DNA of 64,000 nt from Nitrobacteraceae bacterium AZCC 2146. GTDB lineage: Bacteria > Pseudomonadota > Alphaproteobacteria > Rhizobiales > Xanthobacteraceae. The notes beneath the pieces were generated by a model. That model was not told the origin of the DNA. It was given only the letters and a program-made list of their open reading frames with translations, and did not search any database. The stretch covers positions 3,472,001-3,536,000 of the forward strand of contig JBAGRP010000001.1 of assembly GCA_036924855.1 (NCBI GenBank). The letters are read 5' to 3'. Positions 1-10,005 of the stretch are shown one piece after another. The stretch's first letter is position 1. Every line of letters starts with the position of its first letter. The position numbers were made by a program, and so were the translations under genes.

Positions 1-867
1 ACAGATCTACATTTTGGAAAAGCGGCCCGGAGACTCTCTGTCGCCCAGTCCTCCGTCTCGGAAGCGATACGCTCCTTGGAGCACGAAGTGGGAGGGCAGC
101 TGCTCGTCCGAACGAGCAGGCGTGTCCAGCTGACACCCCTCGGCGAGAAGTTTCGTCTCGGCGTAGAACCCGCCGCCCTGGTTCTCCGCGCCACGCTGGA
201 CGACTGCCGGAAGACCGCCCTTGGTCAGGCAAACCGGCTGCGGATCGGTTTCCTCGGTGGCGGACTTTATGAGTTGACCTTGCCATTTGTCAGGCATCTC
301 AGGAGCAAATTCCATATCGATGTCGAATGGGTGGAACTTTCGCTGCTGGACCAGTTTGAGGCAGTTGCAGTAGGCAAGGTGGATGCGGCGATCTGCAGAC
401 TTCCGCTGTCCCATGACGGCCTGGTGCAATGCACGGTCCTGCTTGAGGAGAAGAAAAAGCTGGTGGTGCCGGCCGATCACAGGCTGGCAGACAGAGACTT
501 GATCGATCCAGAGGAACTCGCGCTCGAGACCTTGCCGACATTGCCCGACAATCATCAGTTGGGGGCGTGGGCAGCGATCCATTTCCCTGACCACACCCCT
601 TCGGGACGGCCGATCGCGCGAGGGCCAGTCGTAACAACAATCCCGGAATGTCTTGCGGTGGTCGAATCCGGCGAGGCCGTCGTCATCGTGGGTGCGCGGG
701 CGGAGCACTACTATTCCAACCCCCGCATCAAATTTGTCGAGATCGGCGTTCCTCCGGTAGGTACCGCTCTTGTGAGACGCCGAGCGGATCGTCGGCGCGT
801 GATACAGGACCTTGAAGAGTGCGCACGCGACGTCGCGGCTGGGTTGGTCGATGCCATAGATCATTGA
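1..867 (+). CDS. LysR-family transcriptional regulator, 5' end outside window
   Basis: The reading frame is open from base 1, so the true start lies to the left of the window. The visible part begins inside the winged helix-turn-helix (AARRLSVAQSSVSEAIRSLE), continues through the wing (RTSRRVQLTPLG), and then forms a LysR effector-binding domain to the stop at 865-867. About 288 residues are visible, so only some 10 to 20 are missing. LysR proteins bind DNA as tetramers and respond to a small ligand. The target is unknown. The next gene is on the opposite strand and converges, so no partner can be assigned from this side. Confidence 0.85.
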   Translation, partial: TDLHFGKAARRLSVAQSSVSEAIRSLEHEVGGQLLVRTSRRVQLTPLGEKFRLGVEPAALVLRATLDDCRKTALGQANRLRIGFLGGGLYELTLPFVRHLRSKFHIDVEWVELSLLDQFEAVAVGKVDAAICRLPLSHDGLVQCTVLLEEKKKLVVPADHRLADRDLIDPEELALETLPTLPDNHQLGAWAAIHFPDHTPSGRPIARGPVVTTIPECLAVVESGEAVVIVGARAEHYYSNPRIKFVEIGVPPVGTALVRRRADRRRVIQDLEECARDVAAGLVDAIDH

Positions 868-940
868 GAGCTACTGCCGTGGTCATTGTTGGAGTGACAT
901 CTCGGCTCGCTGCCAAATCAGACCTCCATCGAATGGCGTG

Positions 941-2452
941 TTACTCATAACCTGAGCGTCTTATCAGAGGTGGCAGTGCGAACAGGCCGAAAGCGACCAT
1001 TCCCAACCCCACGGCAACGAAATTCCAGGTAACGTCGGCCTCTAACCGGACCACCACATAGCCTCCGAGCACCGCGATGGCGGCCCTGAGCAGAGCGGCG
1101 AGGACGGAGGCCGCCATTCGTCTGGTCGCCTGTCCAGCGCAATAAAGAACATAGCCGAGCCCAAAAAATCCGAAAAAGGGCCCGACGCGGTGCAAGTACC
1201 CTGCGCCGACTTGCAGCACTAACGGGTCCTGGCTGAATATTCCGATCCATGGTTGCGGAAAGGCAGCCACGGCAAGTCCGACCGATTCGGCCAGCGTGAA
1301 GGCCATCAGCACACCGACCCAAGCCGCCTTTATGGCTCGTTCGATCTGACCGGCGCCAAGGTTTGCGCTTATCACGATTCCGACCGGACCGCCGATGCCG
1401 TAGCAAAGCGGGACCAAAAGAAACTCGAGCCGCGAGCCCGCGGCATAGCCGGCTAAAGCCTCGATCCCACTCATTCCCACATAGACCGTCACGATCGCGA
1501 GCGTCAGATTGGTGCTGGCTGAGACGACGGCCGACATTCCGCCGATACGGAGAATCGCCAGCGTTGGCCCGAGGGAGAGTTTTGGCACATGAAATGACGG
1601 CTTAAGGATGCCGAACCGGCCCCAAAGATAGGCTGCGTAGGCAAGCGTTCCCAAGGCGTAATACACAAGCATCGCCACGGCGCCGCCCGACGGACCAAGC
1701 CCTGGGTAACCAAAGGCGCCAAAGATCAGTGCCGGCGAAAGCGGGACGAGGATTAAAGCTCCGCCACAGACGACGATCACCGGGACTCGCAAGTTGCCAG
1801 TGCCACGAACCACCGCCATCAAGAAGTTGAACATCCAGATCAGCGTGGCGCCCATGAAAATGGTGGATGAATAGGAGACGGCGATCGCAAGAGCGTTTCC
1901 AGAGATGCCCATATAACCGTAGAGGCTTGGACCCAGGACAACCATGGCGGCCGTCGTCGCGAGGCCCAACGGAATACTCAGGGCCACAGCGTACCACGCG
2001 TATTCACTTGCGTCGCTGATCCGGCCGGTCCCAAGGGCGCGTGCGACGGTCGTGACGATGCCACCGCCGATCGCGCCCTGGGCGATGGACGCCACCAGCG
2101 AAACGAGCGGAAAAACCGGCGCGACACCGGCAAGAGCATCTAGCCCCAGTCGCGATACAAAATAGACTTCGAGCAATCCGATCAGGACATAAACGGCCAT
2201 GACGGTGGCATTGGGTATCGCGAGCCGCATGATCATGGGCACGATCGGTTTCTCCAGCAGCATGCGGGAGCGGGCGTCAAGATCAGCGGGTTGGGTGCCA
2301 GGCTGCCGGTTCGCTGCTTTGTGCTGGCAGCTTTCGACGGCCCGCGCAGAGATTCCAGAAAATCCGACGGCAGCATCGCGCGATTCCCGGCTGGACTTGT
2401 CCGATAGCGAAAGGTCGTCAGTTGGACATGACATGACGCGGGAAGCTTGCAT
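941..2452 (-). CDS. MATE-family multidrug/cation efflux transporter
   Basis: The product of 503 residues has about twelve hydrophobic segments from residue 75 onward and the two-fold repeat typical of the MATE (NorM-like) family, which exports cationic drugs in exchange for Na+ or H+ across the inner membrane. The first 60 or so residues are polar and unusual for the family. However, the ATG at 2452 has a GGAG seven bases upstream, so the long N-terminus is probably real. A shorter start at the methionine before LLEKPIVP is the alternative. It is divergent from the LysR gene at 2552, which is the likely regulator (inference from position only). Confidence 0.85.
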   Translation of the reverse strand: MQASRVMSCPTDDLSLSDKSSRESRDAAVGFSGISARAVESCQHKAANRQPGTQPADLDARSRMLLEKPIVPMIMRLAIPNATVMAVYVLIGLLEVYFVSRLGLDALAGVAPVFPLVSLVASIAQGAIGGGIVTTVARALGTGRISDASEYAWYAVALSIPLGLATTAAMVVLGPSLYGYMGISGNALAIAVSYSSTIFMGATLIWMFNFLMAVVRGTGNLRVPVIVVCGGALILVPLSPALIFGAFGYPGLGPSGGAVAMLVYYALGTLAYAAYLWGRFGILKPSFHVPKLSLGPTLAILRIGGMSAVVSASTNLTLAIVTVYVGMSGIEALAGYAAGSRLEFLLVPLCYGIGGPVGIVISANLGAGQIERAIKAAWVGVLMAFTLAESVGLAVAAFPQPWIGIFSQDPLVLQVGAGYLHRVGPFFGFFGLGYVLYCAGQATRRMAASVLAALLRAAIAVLGGYVVVRLEADVTWNFVAVGLGMVAFGLFALPPLIRRSGYE

Positions 2453-2551
2453 GGCAGTGCTCCATTCAGAGCCTAACCACTACTCTCGACAAGACCGCTG
2501 ATCGAACGATAAGATTTGACATCGCATGTTAGCGTTCCTAACAATTCACGA

Positions 2552-3430
2552 ATGGCACTTTTACCGCCGTTGGAAACTTTGCGGGTGTTCGAGGTGGCCT
2601 GCCGCCACGGCAGCTATTCCGAAGCGGCGCGCGAATTGCACGTGACGCACAGCGCCGTCAGCCAGCGCATAAGACAGTTGGAAGATGAGCTGGGCCTTAC
2701 GCTTTTCGAGCGGCAGGGCAACCGAATGGTGCTCACCTCAAGCGGACTTAGATTGCAGGCAGGTGTCAAACGCGCTTTCTCGGAATTGAGTGCGGCGCTC
2801 GGTAGCATCAAGACACATCGGACCGACGCAGAAATTACCGTCAGCCTGCTGCCGGTGATGGCGGCCCGCTGGCTGGTTCCGCGCCTTTCTCGTTTCAGGG
2901 CCCGGTTTCCGCGCATCAATCTGCACATCAAGACCGGCCGGTCGCTGGCCAATTTCAAATCAGACGGCGTCGACATCGCAATTCGGTTCGGGACGGGCGA
3001 TTGGAAAGGATTGCGGGCAATCAAGCTTCTCGATGAGGAGTTTTTTCCGGTGTGTAGCCCCAGCCTCAACGACGGCCACCTGCCAAAAGATCCCGCATCG
3101 ATGTTATCACAGCCGCTGCTGATCGACCGGAACTTGTCTTGGCACGCCTGGTTCAGGTCTGCTGGTGTGAAGCTTGATCGCGAGATCGTCGGGACTTCCT
3201 TTACCGACACAAACGCGCTGATGGAGGCCGCGGTGACAGGACAGGGCATTGCGCTCGGGCGCCTGTCGTTCACACGATCGGATATTCTGACGGGAAAGCT
3301 GGTTCGGCTATCCGAACACAGCTTGCGCGTTTCTTACTGTCACTATGCTGTTCATCCGATCTCTTCCGAGTCCAACCCAGCCCTGTTGGCTTTCCGGGAC
3401 TGGCTGGTCGAAGAGGCCCGTCGTTCTTAG
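2552..3430 (+). CDS. LysR-family regulator, GcvA-like
   Basis: This is a LysR protein of 292 residues: the HTH covers roughly residues 8-65 (ETLRVFEVACRHGSYSEAAR, then VTHSAVSQRIRQLEDELG), followed by an effector domain with the GcvA-type pattern (VSLLPVMAARWLVPRLSRF). I prefer the ATG at 2552 because it places the HTH at the usual distance from the N-terminus. An in-frame TTG at 2516 would add twelve residues. The gene is divergent from the MATE exporter with about 100 bases between them, the classic arrangement for a LysR gene and its target. The ligand is unknown. Confidence 0.85.
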   Translation: MALLPPLETLRVFEVACRHGSYSEAARELHVTHSAVSQRIRQLEDELGLTLFERQGNRMVLTSSGLRLQAGVKRAFSELSAALGSIKTHRTDAEITVSLLPVMAARWLVPRLSRFRARFPRINLHIKTGRSLANFKSDGVDIAIRFGTGDWKGLRAIKLLDEEFFPVCSPSLNDGHLPKDPASMLSQPLLIDRNLSWHAWFRSAGVKLDREIVGTSFTDTNALMEAAVTGQGIALGRLSFTRSDILTGKLVRLSEHSLRVSYCHYAVHPISSESNPALLAFRDWLVEEARRS

Positions 3431-3929
3431 GAGGGACCGAAGGACCGCTTCGGGGGTGCAAAGCAGACATCCGCCAAGACGGTGATGTCAGTTAAATATC
3501 CGCTAAGCGCGGTCGATCGCACCGCTGAGAAACGCCACCGGTCTAAAGGGCTTGCGGCCTGCTGGCGACCCCGTCGTGCTCGTCCAAACGAACGTCCGCC
3601 GTCAGAATGTTACGTCGCCAAGTAACTCCTCGAGCGCCCCGACTAACACCGGAACGTTTGGCGAATCGTTCTTCGTCTAGTGTCAAATCGGGCCGAGGAG
3701 CGCCATCGAAAACCAGGTGGCAAGCAGTAAGCCAGCGACGACGACGGCGACCACCGCCGCCACAACGAACACAAGCCTTGCGAAATGCGACTTCATGGAT
3801 CTTGGCCACAGCTTTGAGGTCTTGACGTCGATAGGCCCACGAAAGCAACTCATCGATCGCGCTGTTTGGATGGCCTTTAACGATCCTGGTGAGAACGTCA
3901 AACCATGTGGGCGAGAGGATCTACATCGC
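3431..3929. other. Intergenic stretch without a firm gene
   Basis: Between the LysR gene and secY I see no recognisable gene, RNA or mobile element. The only protein-like signal is a short hydrophobic frame on the minus strand, listed separately. Confidence 0.5.
3683..3796 (-). CDS. Possible very small single-span membrane protein
   Basis: A 37-residue minus-strand frame starts MKSHFARL and runs into a continuous hydrophobic stretch (VFVVAAVVAVVVAGLLLATW) with basic residues before it, as in a signal-anchor segment. It lies directly downstream of secY on the same strand. There is no clear ribosome-binding site and no family match that I know of. The low-complexity GTC/GCC-rich coding could also be chance, so this is tentative. 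Confidence 0.25.
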   Translation of the reverse strand: MKSHFARLVFVVAAVVAVVVAGLLLATWFSMALLGPI

Positions 3930-5390
3930 TCAGCTCACAGATTTCGATCGGTCAAGCGATGATGACCCAATAATGCTCGGCTCCTCCGTCGATCCGCCAC
4001 CGTGGTTGTTCACGTACCAGGCAGAGGGCTCGACCTTTGAGGTTACCATCTTCACCCTTTCGATGCGACGGCCCCTCAGTTTCGATTTCTGGATCAGCCC
4101 CTCATATTGATGGGCCAGAAGATAGCCCTGAACCTGGGCCACGGTATCCATTGTCACGCTGACCACGATCAAGAGCGACGTGCCGCCGAAATAGAATGGC
4201 ACCGAGGCGTAGGAAATCAGAATTTCCGGGATCAAACAGACGATCGACATATAAACAGCGCCGAGCACCGTGATTCGCGACAGCACATAGTCGATGTATT
4301 CTGCCGTCCGCTCGCCCGGTCGGATGCCCGGAATGAAGCCGCCATGCTTCTTGAGGTTGTCAGCAGTCTCAGTCGGGTTGAACACAATCGCGGTATAGAA
4401 GAACGCGAAGAACACTATCAAAGCGAGGTAAAGCGCCAGGAACAGCGGCCGGCCGTGACCGAGCTGGGTGGTGAGCCATTGAAACCATTCCGATCCTCCG
4501 CCGGCGTTAAAATTCGCGACCGTCGCCGGCAGCAGCAGCAACGACGAGGCGAAGATCGGCGGGATCACGCCCGAGGTGTTGAGCTTCAGCGGCAGATGCG
4601 AGGACTGCCCCTCGAACATCTTGTTGCCGACCTGACGCTTCGGATACTGGATCAGCAGGCGGCGTTGCGCGCGCTCCATGAACACGATGAACGGGATCAC
4701 GGCCACCGCCATGATGATGATCAGCAAGATGATGCCGGTAGAGAGCGCGCCCTGTCGGCCTAGTTCGAGCGTGTTGGCGATCGTCGTGGGCAATTCGGCG
4801 ACAATGCCGGATAGAATAATCAGCGAAGTGCCGTTGCCGATGCCGCGCGAGGTAATCTGCTCGCCGAGCCACATCAGGAACATGGTGCCGCCGGTGAGCG
4901 TAATTGCGGTCGAGATCCGGAAGAACATGCCCGGGTCGGCGACCGCATTGCCTGCGCCCTCGAGACCGACCGCGATGCCGTATGACCGGAATGCCGCCAG
5001 CAGCACGGTCAGATAGCGGGTATACTGGTTGAGTGTCTTGCGCCCCGCCTCACCCTCTTTCTTGAGCGCTTCGAGCTTCGGTAACACGGTCGTCAGCAAC
5101 TGGATGACGATCGAGGCCGAAATGTACGGCGTGATATTCAACGCGAAAATCGCCATGCGGCTAATACCGCCGCCGGCGAACGTATCGAATATGCCGAGAA
5201 TGCCACCCTGCTGGGTGCGGAAAACCTGCTCCCATACGCTGGGATCAATGCCGGGAAGCGGGATGTAGGTGCCGAACCGATAAACGAGTAGTGCACCCAG
5301 GGTGAACCAGATGCGCTTCTTCAGTTCGTCGGCCTTCGCCAAAGCCGAAAAATTCAGGTTGGCTGCAAGTTGCTCAGCTGCGGAGACCAT
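3930..5390 (-). CDS. secY: SecY protein-translocase subunit, stand-alone copy
   Basis: SecY forms the channel of the Sec translocon in the inner membrane. All ten transmembrane segments, the plug region (GIFDTFAGGGISRM) and the cytoplasmic C5/C6 loops (YPKRQVGNKMFEG) are present, and the frame is intact. At 486 residues it is some 40 longer than usual. After the standard ending (KSKLRGRRIERVKM) there is an extra polar tail ending in RSKSVS. In bacteria secY normally sits in the spc ribosomal-protein operon, but here there are no ribosomal genes, adk or secE nearby. It is therefore probably a second copy, which the window alone cannot prove. Confidence 0.9.
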   Translation of the reverse strand: MVSAAEQLAANLNFSALAKADELKKRIWFTLGALLVYRFGTYIPLPGIDPSVWEQVFRTQQGGILGIFDTFAGGGISRMAIFALNITPYISASIVIQLLTTVLPKLEALKKEGEAGRKTLNQYTRYLTVLLAAFRSYGIAVGLEGAGNAVADPGMFFRISTAITLTGGTMFLMWLGEQITSRGIGNGTSLIILSGIVAELPTTIANTLELGRQGALSTGIILLIIIMAVAVIPFIVFMERAQRRLLIQYPKRQVGNKMFEGQSSHLPLKLNTSGVIPPIFASSLLLLPATVANFNAGGGSEWFQWLTTQLGHGRPLFLALYLALIVFFAFFYTAIVFNPTETADNLKKHGGFIPGIRPGERTAEYIDYVLSRITVLGAVYMSIVCLIPEILISYASVPFYFGGTSLLIVVSVTMDTVAQVQGYLLAHQYEGLIQKSKLRGRRIERVKMVTSKVEPSAWYVNNHGGGSTEEPSIIGSSSLDRSKSVS

Positions 5391-6809
5391 TTAACCACTA
5401 CCTTGCCGCTGCATGACTCCGCAGCTCGTGCTTCAGACTAAGGGTGAGCCGAGCCCGTTGGAATCAAACATCGCGCCATATGCTTCCACGGAAACATCGG
5501 TCAACGGCCCCCTTCCGCGAGCCGAGTACCGGGTCCCGTCCTTAGCGAACGCGATCGCAGTTGCTCAGCCGATACCGGTCAGAGCGCCAATAGTAAAAAA
5601 CAACCTGCTGCGCGATGTATCAGTCCTTGAAGATATGCCTCGCCGCGATCGTCGGAAGACGAGCGGACGCCTCCATCACGTTGAAAGGCCGGCTTTTTCT
5701 GGCGCGAGGGAACATCAGTCTGGTGCTTCGGGAAAATACTTTATATGTTTGGGGTCATACTAGGCAGGCATGGGACGTCCTGCCACCGGCAGCGCCCGCA
5801 GCGGCGGCGCCAAGAAATTTCCGTCGTGAAAGCGGGGCGACGTCGGATCTCTTCATGTCATCTCCTCCATCAATGGTTCGACGGCACGCATCGTTCGCTC
5901 GGCGGCCGTGACTATGATCGACATCCGCCTAGAACGCCAATAGCTGGCGGCCGAGCATATTCTTGCACAACAGTTCGTCGCGAACCTCATTAGAACTTCC
6001 ATGGGGACGCGCTTGAACCAGCACCGGATTGAGCTTTTCGGCCTTCCCGACTATCTCGTGTCCCGACCAGCGGCAGCTTCATGCCGCGATCGGACAGCTT
6101 AAGCGTTCGACCGCCGCCCAAATGATAGACGCCTTTGGCGATAGGGAGGTCCAAATGACGGGCTTCGCAATGGGTAGTCTCCAGGAGCGCCTGCTCGCCG
6201 ACCGGTTCGGGCATGGCGCACTCCAAACGTTGACCTGTCTCTTTTTTGAGAGTCCATGCGTACATTTTTTCCCCGAACGCTTTTTTTGTTGTGGGCCCAC
6301 GACGGGGCCGACCGGCTTTAAAGCAGACGCCAAGCGCTTCTGCTTCTTGCTTCCAGCATTCGCCGATCATGCGTAATCGATAAATTTGCGCGGGATTGCT
6401 TCTAAAAACTCACTTGAGCCAGCAGAATGCGTAACGATGACGAAGCGCATCTCATTGCGGCGATCCAGCCTTGGACGAAATCTTGCCGCGCACATTTCGG
6501 CCCGACAGACTGCGTAACCCCTCGTTCAGGAAGTTCCGGGGGGGGGGGTGGCTCGTGGAGCAAGCACAACTGGCGTCGCCATCTGAGCGCAAAAGTCGGA
6601 TCAGCCCGGCAAGAGTTCATGCGAACGAAGATCGCTGACATCTGAGCAATGTCGACGTTTTGCACAAGGAGATGAATATACTCACCGCGAGCTTTGGCGA
6701 CGTCCTTCACGTCCTTCAATTCGCGTCCTCGGACAGAAAATAGCTCAGCTCATTGCCTTGGATGTCCACCTACGCTCGGTGATCTAGCTCGCGATCGTTC
6801 CTGCGCGCA
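5391..6809. other. Decayed intergenic DNA of about 1.4 kb
   Basis: No intact gene can be supported here. It contains the acyl-CoA dehydrogenase tail at 5929-6078. A run of eleven G at 6538-6548 sits in a frame broken on both sides. Several short coding-like pieces on the minus strand between 6080 and 6780 switch frame and match no family I recognise. It looks like an old gene graveyard. Confidence 0.5.
5929..6078 (-). pseudogene. Acyl-CoA dehydrogenase, C-terminal remnant
   Basis: The minus strand reads HGSSNEVRDELLCKNMLG and then RQLLAF and a stop. This is the final helix of acyl-CoA dehydrogenases, where a Gly-[ST]-Ser-[NE]-[IV/EV]-Arg sequence contacts FAD and precedes the C-terminus. Only about 49 codons remain. 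A TGA at 6079-6081 closes the frame upstream and no FAD-binding core is found, so this is the tail of a deleted gene. Family membership is inferred from this one motif. Confidence 0.55.
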
Positions 6810-9800
6810 TCATTTCCCCGCCGGTGATTTGGAAGGCTGGGTGACACCCTTGCGCGCTGCCTCTATCCGATCTGCAACCGATTGTACGATTGTATAAAAT
6901 GTGGGCGTAAATAACAGCCCGAACACGGTTACGCCCAACATTCCGAAGAAGACGGCTGTACCCAACGACTGCCGCATCTCCGCTCCCGCTCCGGACGCTA
7001 CGGCGAGCGGAACGACGCCAAGTATGAAAGCCAGGGAGGTCATAAGGATCGGCCGGAGCCGGGTTCGCGCGGCTTGGGTAGCGGCATCCTCTATTGACTC
7101 TCCATCCTCATGGGCCTGCCTCGCGAATTCCACGATCAGAATCGCGTTCTTCGAGGCCAGAGCAGCTAAAACGACAAATCCGATCTGTGCCAGAATGTCG
7201 ACGCTCATGCCGCGCAGAAGCAGGCCTGAAACAGCTGCCAGCAGGCACATGGGTACGATTAGGATTACCGAGAGCGGCTGACTCCAGCTCTCGTACTGCG
7301 CGGCAAGCACCATGAACACGAACAGCACGGATGCAGCGAAGACAAAGATTGTCGTATTTCCAGCCTGTTTCTGTTCAAAGGCGAGATCGGTCCACTCGAA
7401 TGCCATTCCTGGAGGCAGGCGCTGGGCGGCAAGTTCTTCCATGGCGGCTAATGCCGTGCCGCTGGACACGCCGGGAGCCGCGCTACCTTGGATCTCGGCT
7501 GCCGGAAACTGGTTGTATCGCGGCAAACGGTAAGGCCCGGCGGTATCACGGAAGGTCGCGACAGAGCCGATCGGCACCATCGCGCCCGCGTCGTTGCGAG
7601 CCCTGAAGCGTGCGATATCATCGGCCGTCATCCGATACTGGCTGTCGGCCTGTGCTAGGACCTGATAGGTACGACCAAGGTAATTAAAGTCATTGATGTA
7701 GGCCGAACCGAGATAGACTTGGAGCGCCTCGAAAATTCGCTCTGGGGGAACCCCAAGCTTCGCTGCCTTGATGCGATCGATATCTGCATAAACGTTCGGT
7801 GTCGCGCTGCTGAAAGGCGTAAAAACACTGGACAGGCGCGCGTCCGCATTGGCGGCAGAGACAAGATCTCGAGCCGCCGCTTCCAGAGCCGCAGAGCCCG
7901 CGTTCGCACGATCTTCGAGCATCATCTTAAAGCCGCCGGCTCCGCCGATTCCGTTTACCGGCGGCGGCTCGACCGTAATGATGAAGCCGTCCTCAATACC
8001 TGCCAGCCGCTCGTTGATCGATGCCAAGATGACTTTGGCGGTCAAGCCTCTCGGCTCTCTCTCTGCGAAAGAGTCGAACACAGAAAAAATGGCCCCTTGG
8101 TTCGACGCCAGAGTGAAGGTCGCACCGTCTAGGCCTGCGAAGGCCGCGGTGCTCGCGACGCCGGGGGTGGATGTAAGGATCTCGTTTATCTTGCGCGTGA
8201 CTTCGTCGGTCCGTTGCAACGAGGATCCGGGCGGAAGCTGTAGAACGGTAATAAGGTATCCTTGATCAAGATCCGGGATGAAGCCGGTGGGTGCGCGAGT
8301 GAATTGAAGGCCCGTCATGGCGACAAATCCTACATAGACGATGAGAACTACGGCGCTTAACCGGATGAGACGCCTAGTCAGACGGCCGAAACGCTCGGAC
8401 ATCCTTTCGAAGCTCCGATTGAACGCCAGAAAGAACTTGTCGACTAAGCGCGAGAGTAAGCGCTGCGATCCCGGTAAGTCGTGCCCCGTGTGGGGAAGTA
8501 GCATCACCGCGCACAATGCGGGGCTAAGGGTTAGAGAAACAAAGCAGGAGATCACGGTGGATGCGGCGATAGTGACGGCGAACTGCCGAAAGAATTCGCC
8601 CGAAATGCCCGAGATGAAGGCCGACGGGACAAAGACTGCACAGAGGGTCAGCCCGATGGCGATAAGCGCACCCCCGACTTCGTCCATTGTCTTGCGCGCA
8701 GCGTCGCGCGGCGAGAATCCTAGGCGGAGATTCCGTTCCACGTTCTCGACGACGACGATGGCGTCGTCTACGACGATGCCCACCGCGAGTACTAGGCCGA
8801 ACAGCGACAGGCTATTGAGAGAGAAGCCCATTGCGGCCAGTACCGCGAACGTTCCGACCAGCGAAACGGGGATGGCCACGATCGGAATGACCGAGGCGCG
8901 CCATGTCTGTAGGAAAAGGATTACGACAAGCACAACCAGCAATACGGCGCCCACGATGGCCATGACGACCTCATGAACTGACTGACTTATGAACACCGTC
9001 GCATCGTACTGGTTCATGTAAGCGACGCCCGGAGGAAAATGTTGCGACAGTTCGGCCATCGTCTTCCGAATTTCGCGAGCTGTGTCCAACTCATTCGAGC
9101 CGGGCCGTCGATAGATCAAAATGGGAACGGACCGGTCATGATCCTTGTAGCCGTTCGCTCCATAATCCGCTGCTCCAAGCTCAGTACGACCTATGTCGCG
9201 CAGCCGGGTAAGGCGTCCATTATTGTCGGATTTGACGACGATATCATCGAATTGTGAGGGATCACTCAGGCGGCCCAAGGCTTCAACATTTATCTGGAAA
9301 GCGCCTGGGTGTGCGACCGGAGGCTGGGCCAGGACCCCGGCCGACACCTGCACGTTTTGCGCTCGAAGTGCGCCTACAACGTCGCCGGCGGTCAGGTTGT
9401 ATGCGGCTGCTTTGTCCGGGTCGAGCCATATGCGCATGGCATAGTCTCGCGCCCCGAAGGTCTGGACGTCGCCGACGCCTTTGATGCGTGCGATGGCGTC
9501 TTTGATGTGCAATGTCGCGTAGTTTGAAAGATAGAGCTGGTCTCGCGATCCGTCCGGCGAATACAGATGCGGCACGATCACGTAGTCGCTCGAGACTTTT
9601 TTTACGGTAACGCCTAGTTGTTGAACGGGCTCTGGCAAACGCGGTTGGGCTATCAAAATCCGGCTTTGGGTGAGCACTTGCGCCATATTCAAGTCGGTGC
9701 CGAGGCTAAAAGTGAGCGTCAACACTAGCTTTCCGTCGCCCGTCGATTGGCTTGAGAAATAGAGAAGATTCTCGATCCCATTAATCTGCTGTTCTAACGG

Positions 9801-9995
9801 CGTCGCCACAGTTTGGCTGAGCACCTCGGCAGAGGCGCCGGGATAGCTTGCGGTCACCTGAATCGTGGGTGGCGCGACTTCAGGGTATTGCGCGACCGGA
9901 AGGACAAAATAAGCCGCTCCCCCCAGGATCGTGATGAAAACTGAGATGACGACTGCGAAGATCGGTCGGTCGATGAAGAAGTGCGATATGCGCAT
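6810..9995 (-). CDS. RND-family multidrug efflux pump, inner-membrane subunit
   Basis: This 1061-residue protein has the full HAE1/AcrB architecture: twelve membrane helices and two large periplasmic loops, starting MRISHFFIDRPIFA. The proton-relay aspartate pair is visible in helix 4 (GIVVDDAIVVVENVER, near residue 407), and the partner lysine in helix 10 is in LAALASKNAILIVEFARQ. It would form a trimer that extrudes drugs or aromatic compounds using the proton gradient. The periplasmic adaptor gene lies 10 bases upstream on the same strand. There is no outer-membrane channel gene here, so a TolC-like partner must be encoded elsewhere. The divergent LysR gene at 11382 is the likely regulator. 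Confidence 0.93.
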   Translation of the reverse strand: MRISHFFIDRPIFAVVISVFITILGGAAYFVLPVAQYPEVAPPTIQVTASYPGASAEVLSQTVATPLEQQINGIENLLYFSSQSTGDGKLVLTLTFSLGTDLNMAQVLTQSRILIAQPRLPEPVQQLGVTVKKVSSDYVIVPHLYSPDGSRDQLYLSNYATLHIKDAIARIKGVGDVQTFGARDYAMRIWLDPDKAAAYNLTAGDVVGALRAQNVQVSAGVLAQPPVAHPGAFQINVEALGRLSDPSQFDDIVVKSDNNGRLTRLRDIGRTELGAADYGANGYKDHDRSVPILIYRRPGSNELDTAREIRKTMAELSQHFPPGVAYMNQYDATVFISQSVHEVVMAIVGAVLLVVLVVILFLQTWRASVIPIVAIPVSLVGTFAVLAAMGFSLNSLSLFGLVLAVGIVVDDAIVVVENVERNLRLGFSPRDAARKTMDEVGGALIAIGLTLCAVFVPSAFISGISGEFFRQFAVTIAASTVISCFVSLTLSPALCAVMLLPHTGHDLPGSQRLLSRLVDKFFLAFNRSFERMSERFGRLTRRLIRLSAVVLIVYVGFVAMTGLQFTRAPTGFIPDLDQGYLITVLQLPPGSSLQRTDEVTRKINEILTSTPGVASTAAFAGLDGATFTLASNQGAIFSVFDSFAEREPRGLTAKVILASINERLAGIEDGFIITVEPPPVNGIGGAGGFKMMLEDRANAGSAALEAAARDLVSAANADARLSSVFTPFSSATPNVYADIDRIKAAKLGVPPERIFEALQVYLGSAYINDFNYLGRTYQVLAQADSQYRMTADDIARFRARNDAGAMVPIGSVATFRDTAGPYRLPRYNQFPAAEIQGSAAPGVSSGTALAAMEELAAQRLPPGMAFEWTDLAFEQKQAGNTTIFVFAASVLFVFMVLAAQYESWSQPLSVILIVPMCLLAAVSGLLLRGMSVDILAQIGFVVLAALASKNAILIVEFARQAHEDGESIEDAATQAARTRLRPILMTSLAFILGVVPLAVASGAGAEMRQSLGTAVFFGMLGVTVFGLLFTPTFYTIVQSVADRIEAARKGVTQPSKSPAGK

Positions 9996-10005
9996 GGCCT
10001 GGCAC

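Noticed and set aside
3717..3780. GAC/GCC/ACC triplet-rich stretch as a possible simple repeat
   Set aside because: The triplets are irregular and short; on the minus strand they encode a Val/Ala membrane segment, so they are more likely composition bias.
4107..4763. A 218-codon plus-strand frame opposite secY
   Set aside because: It is rich in His, Asp, Arg and Gln, the typical shadow of a hydrophobic gene, and secY is certain.
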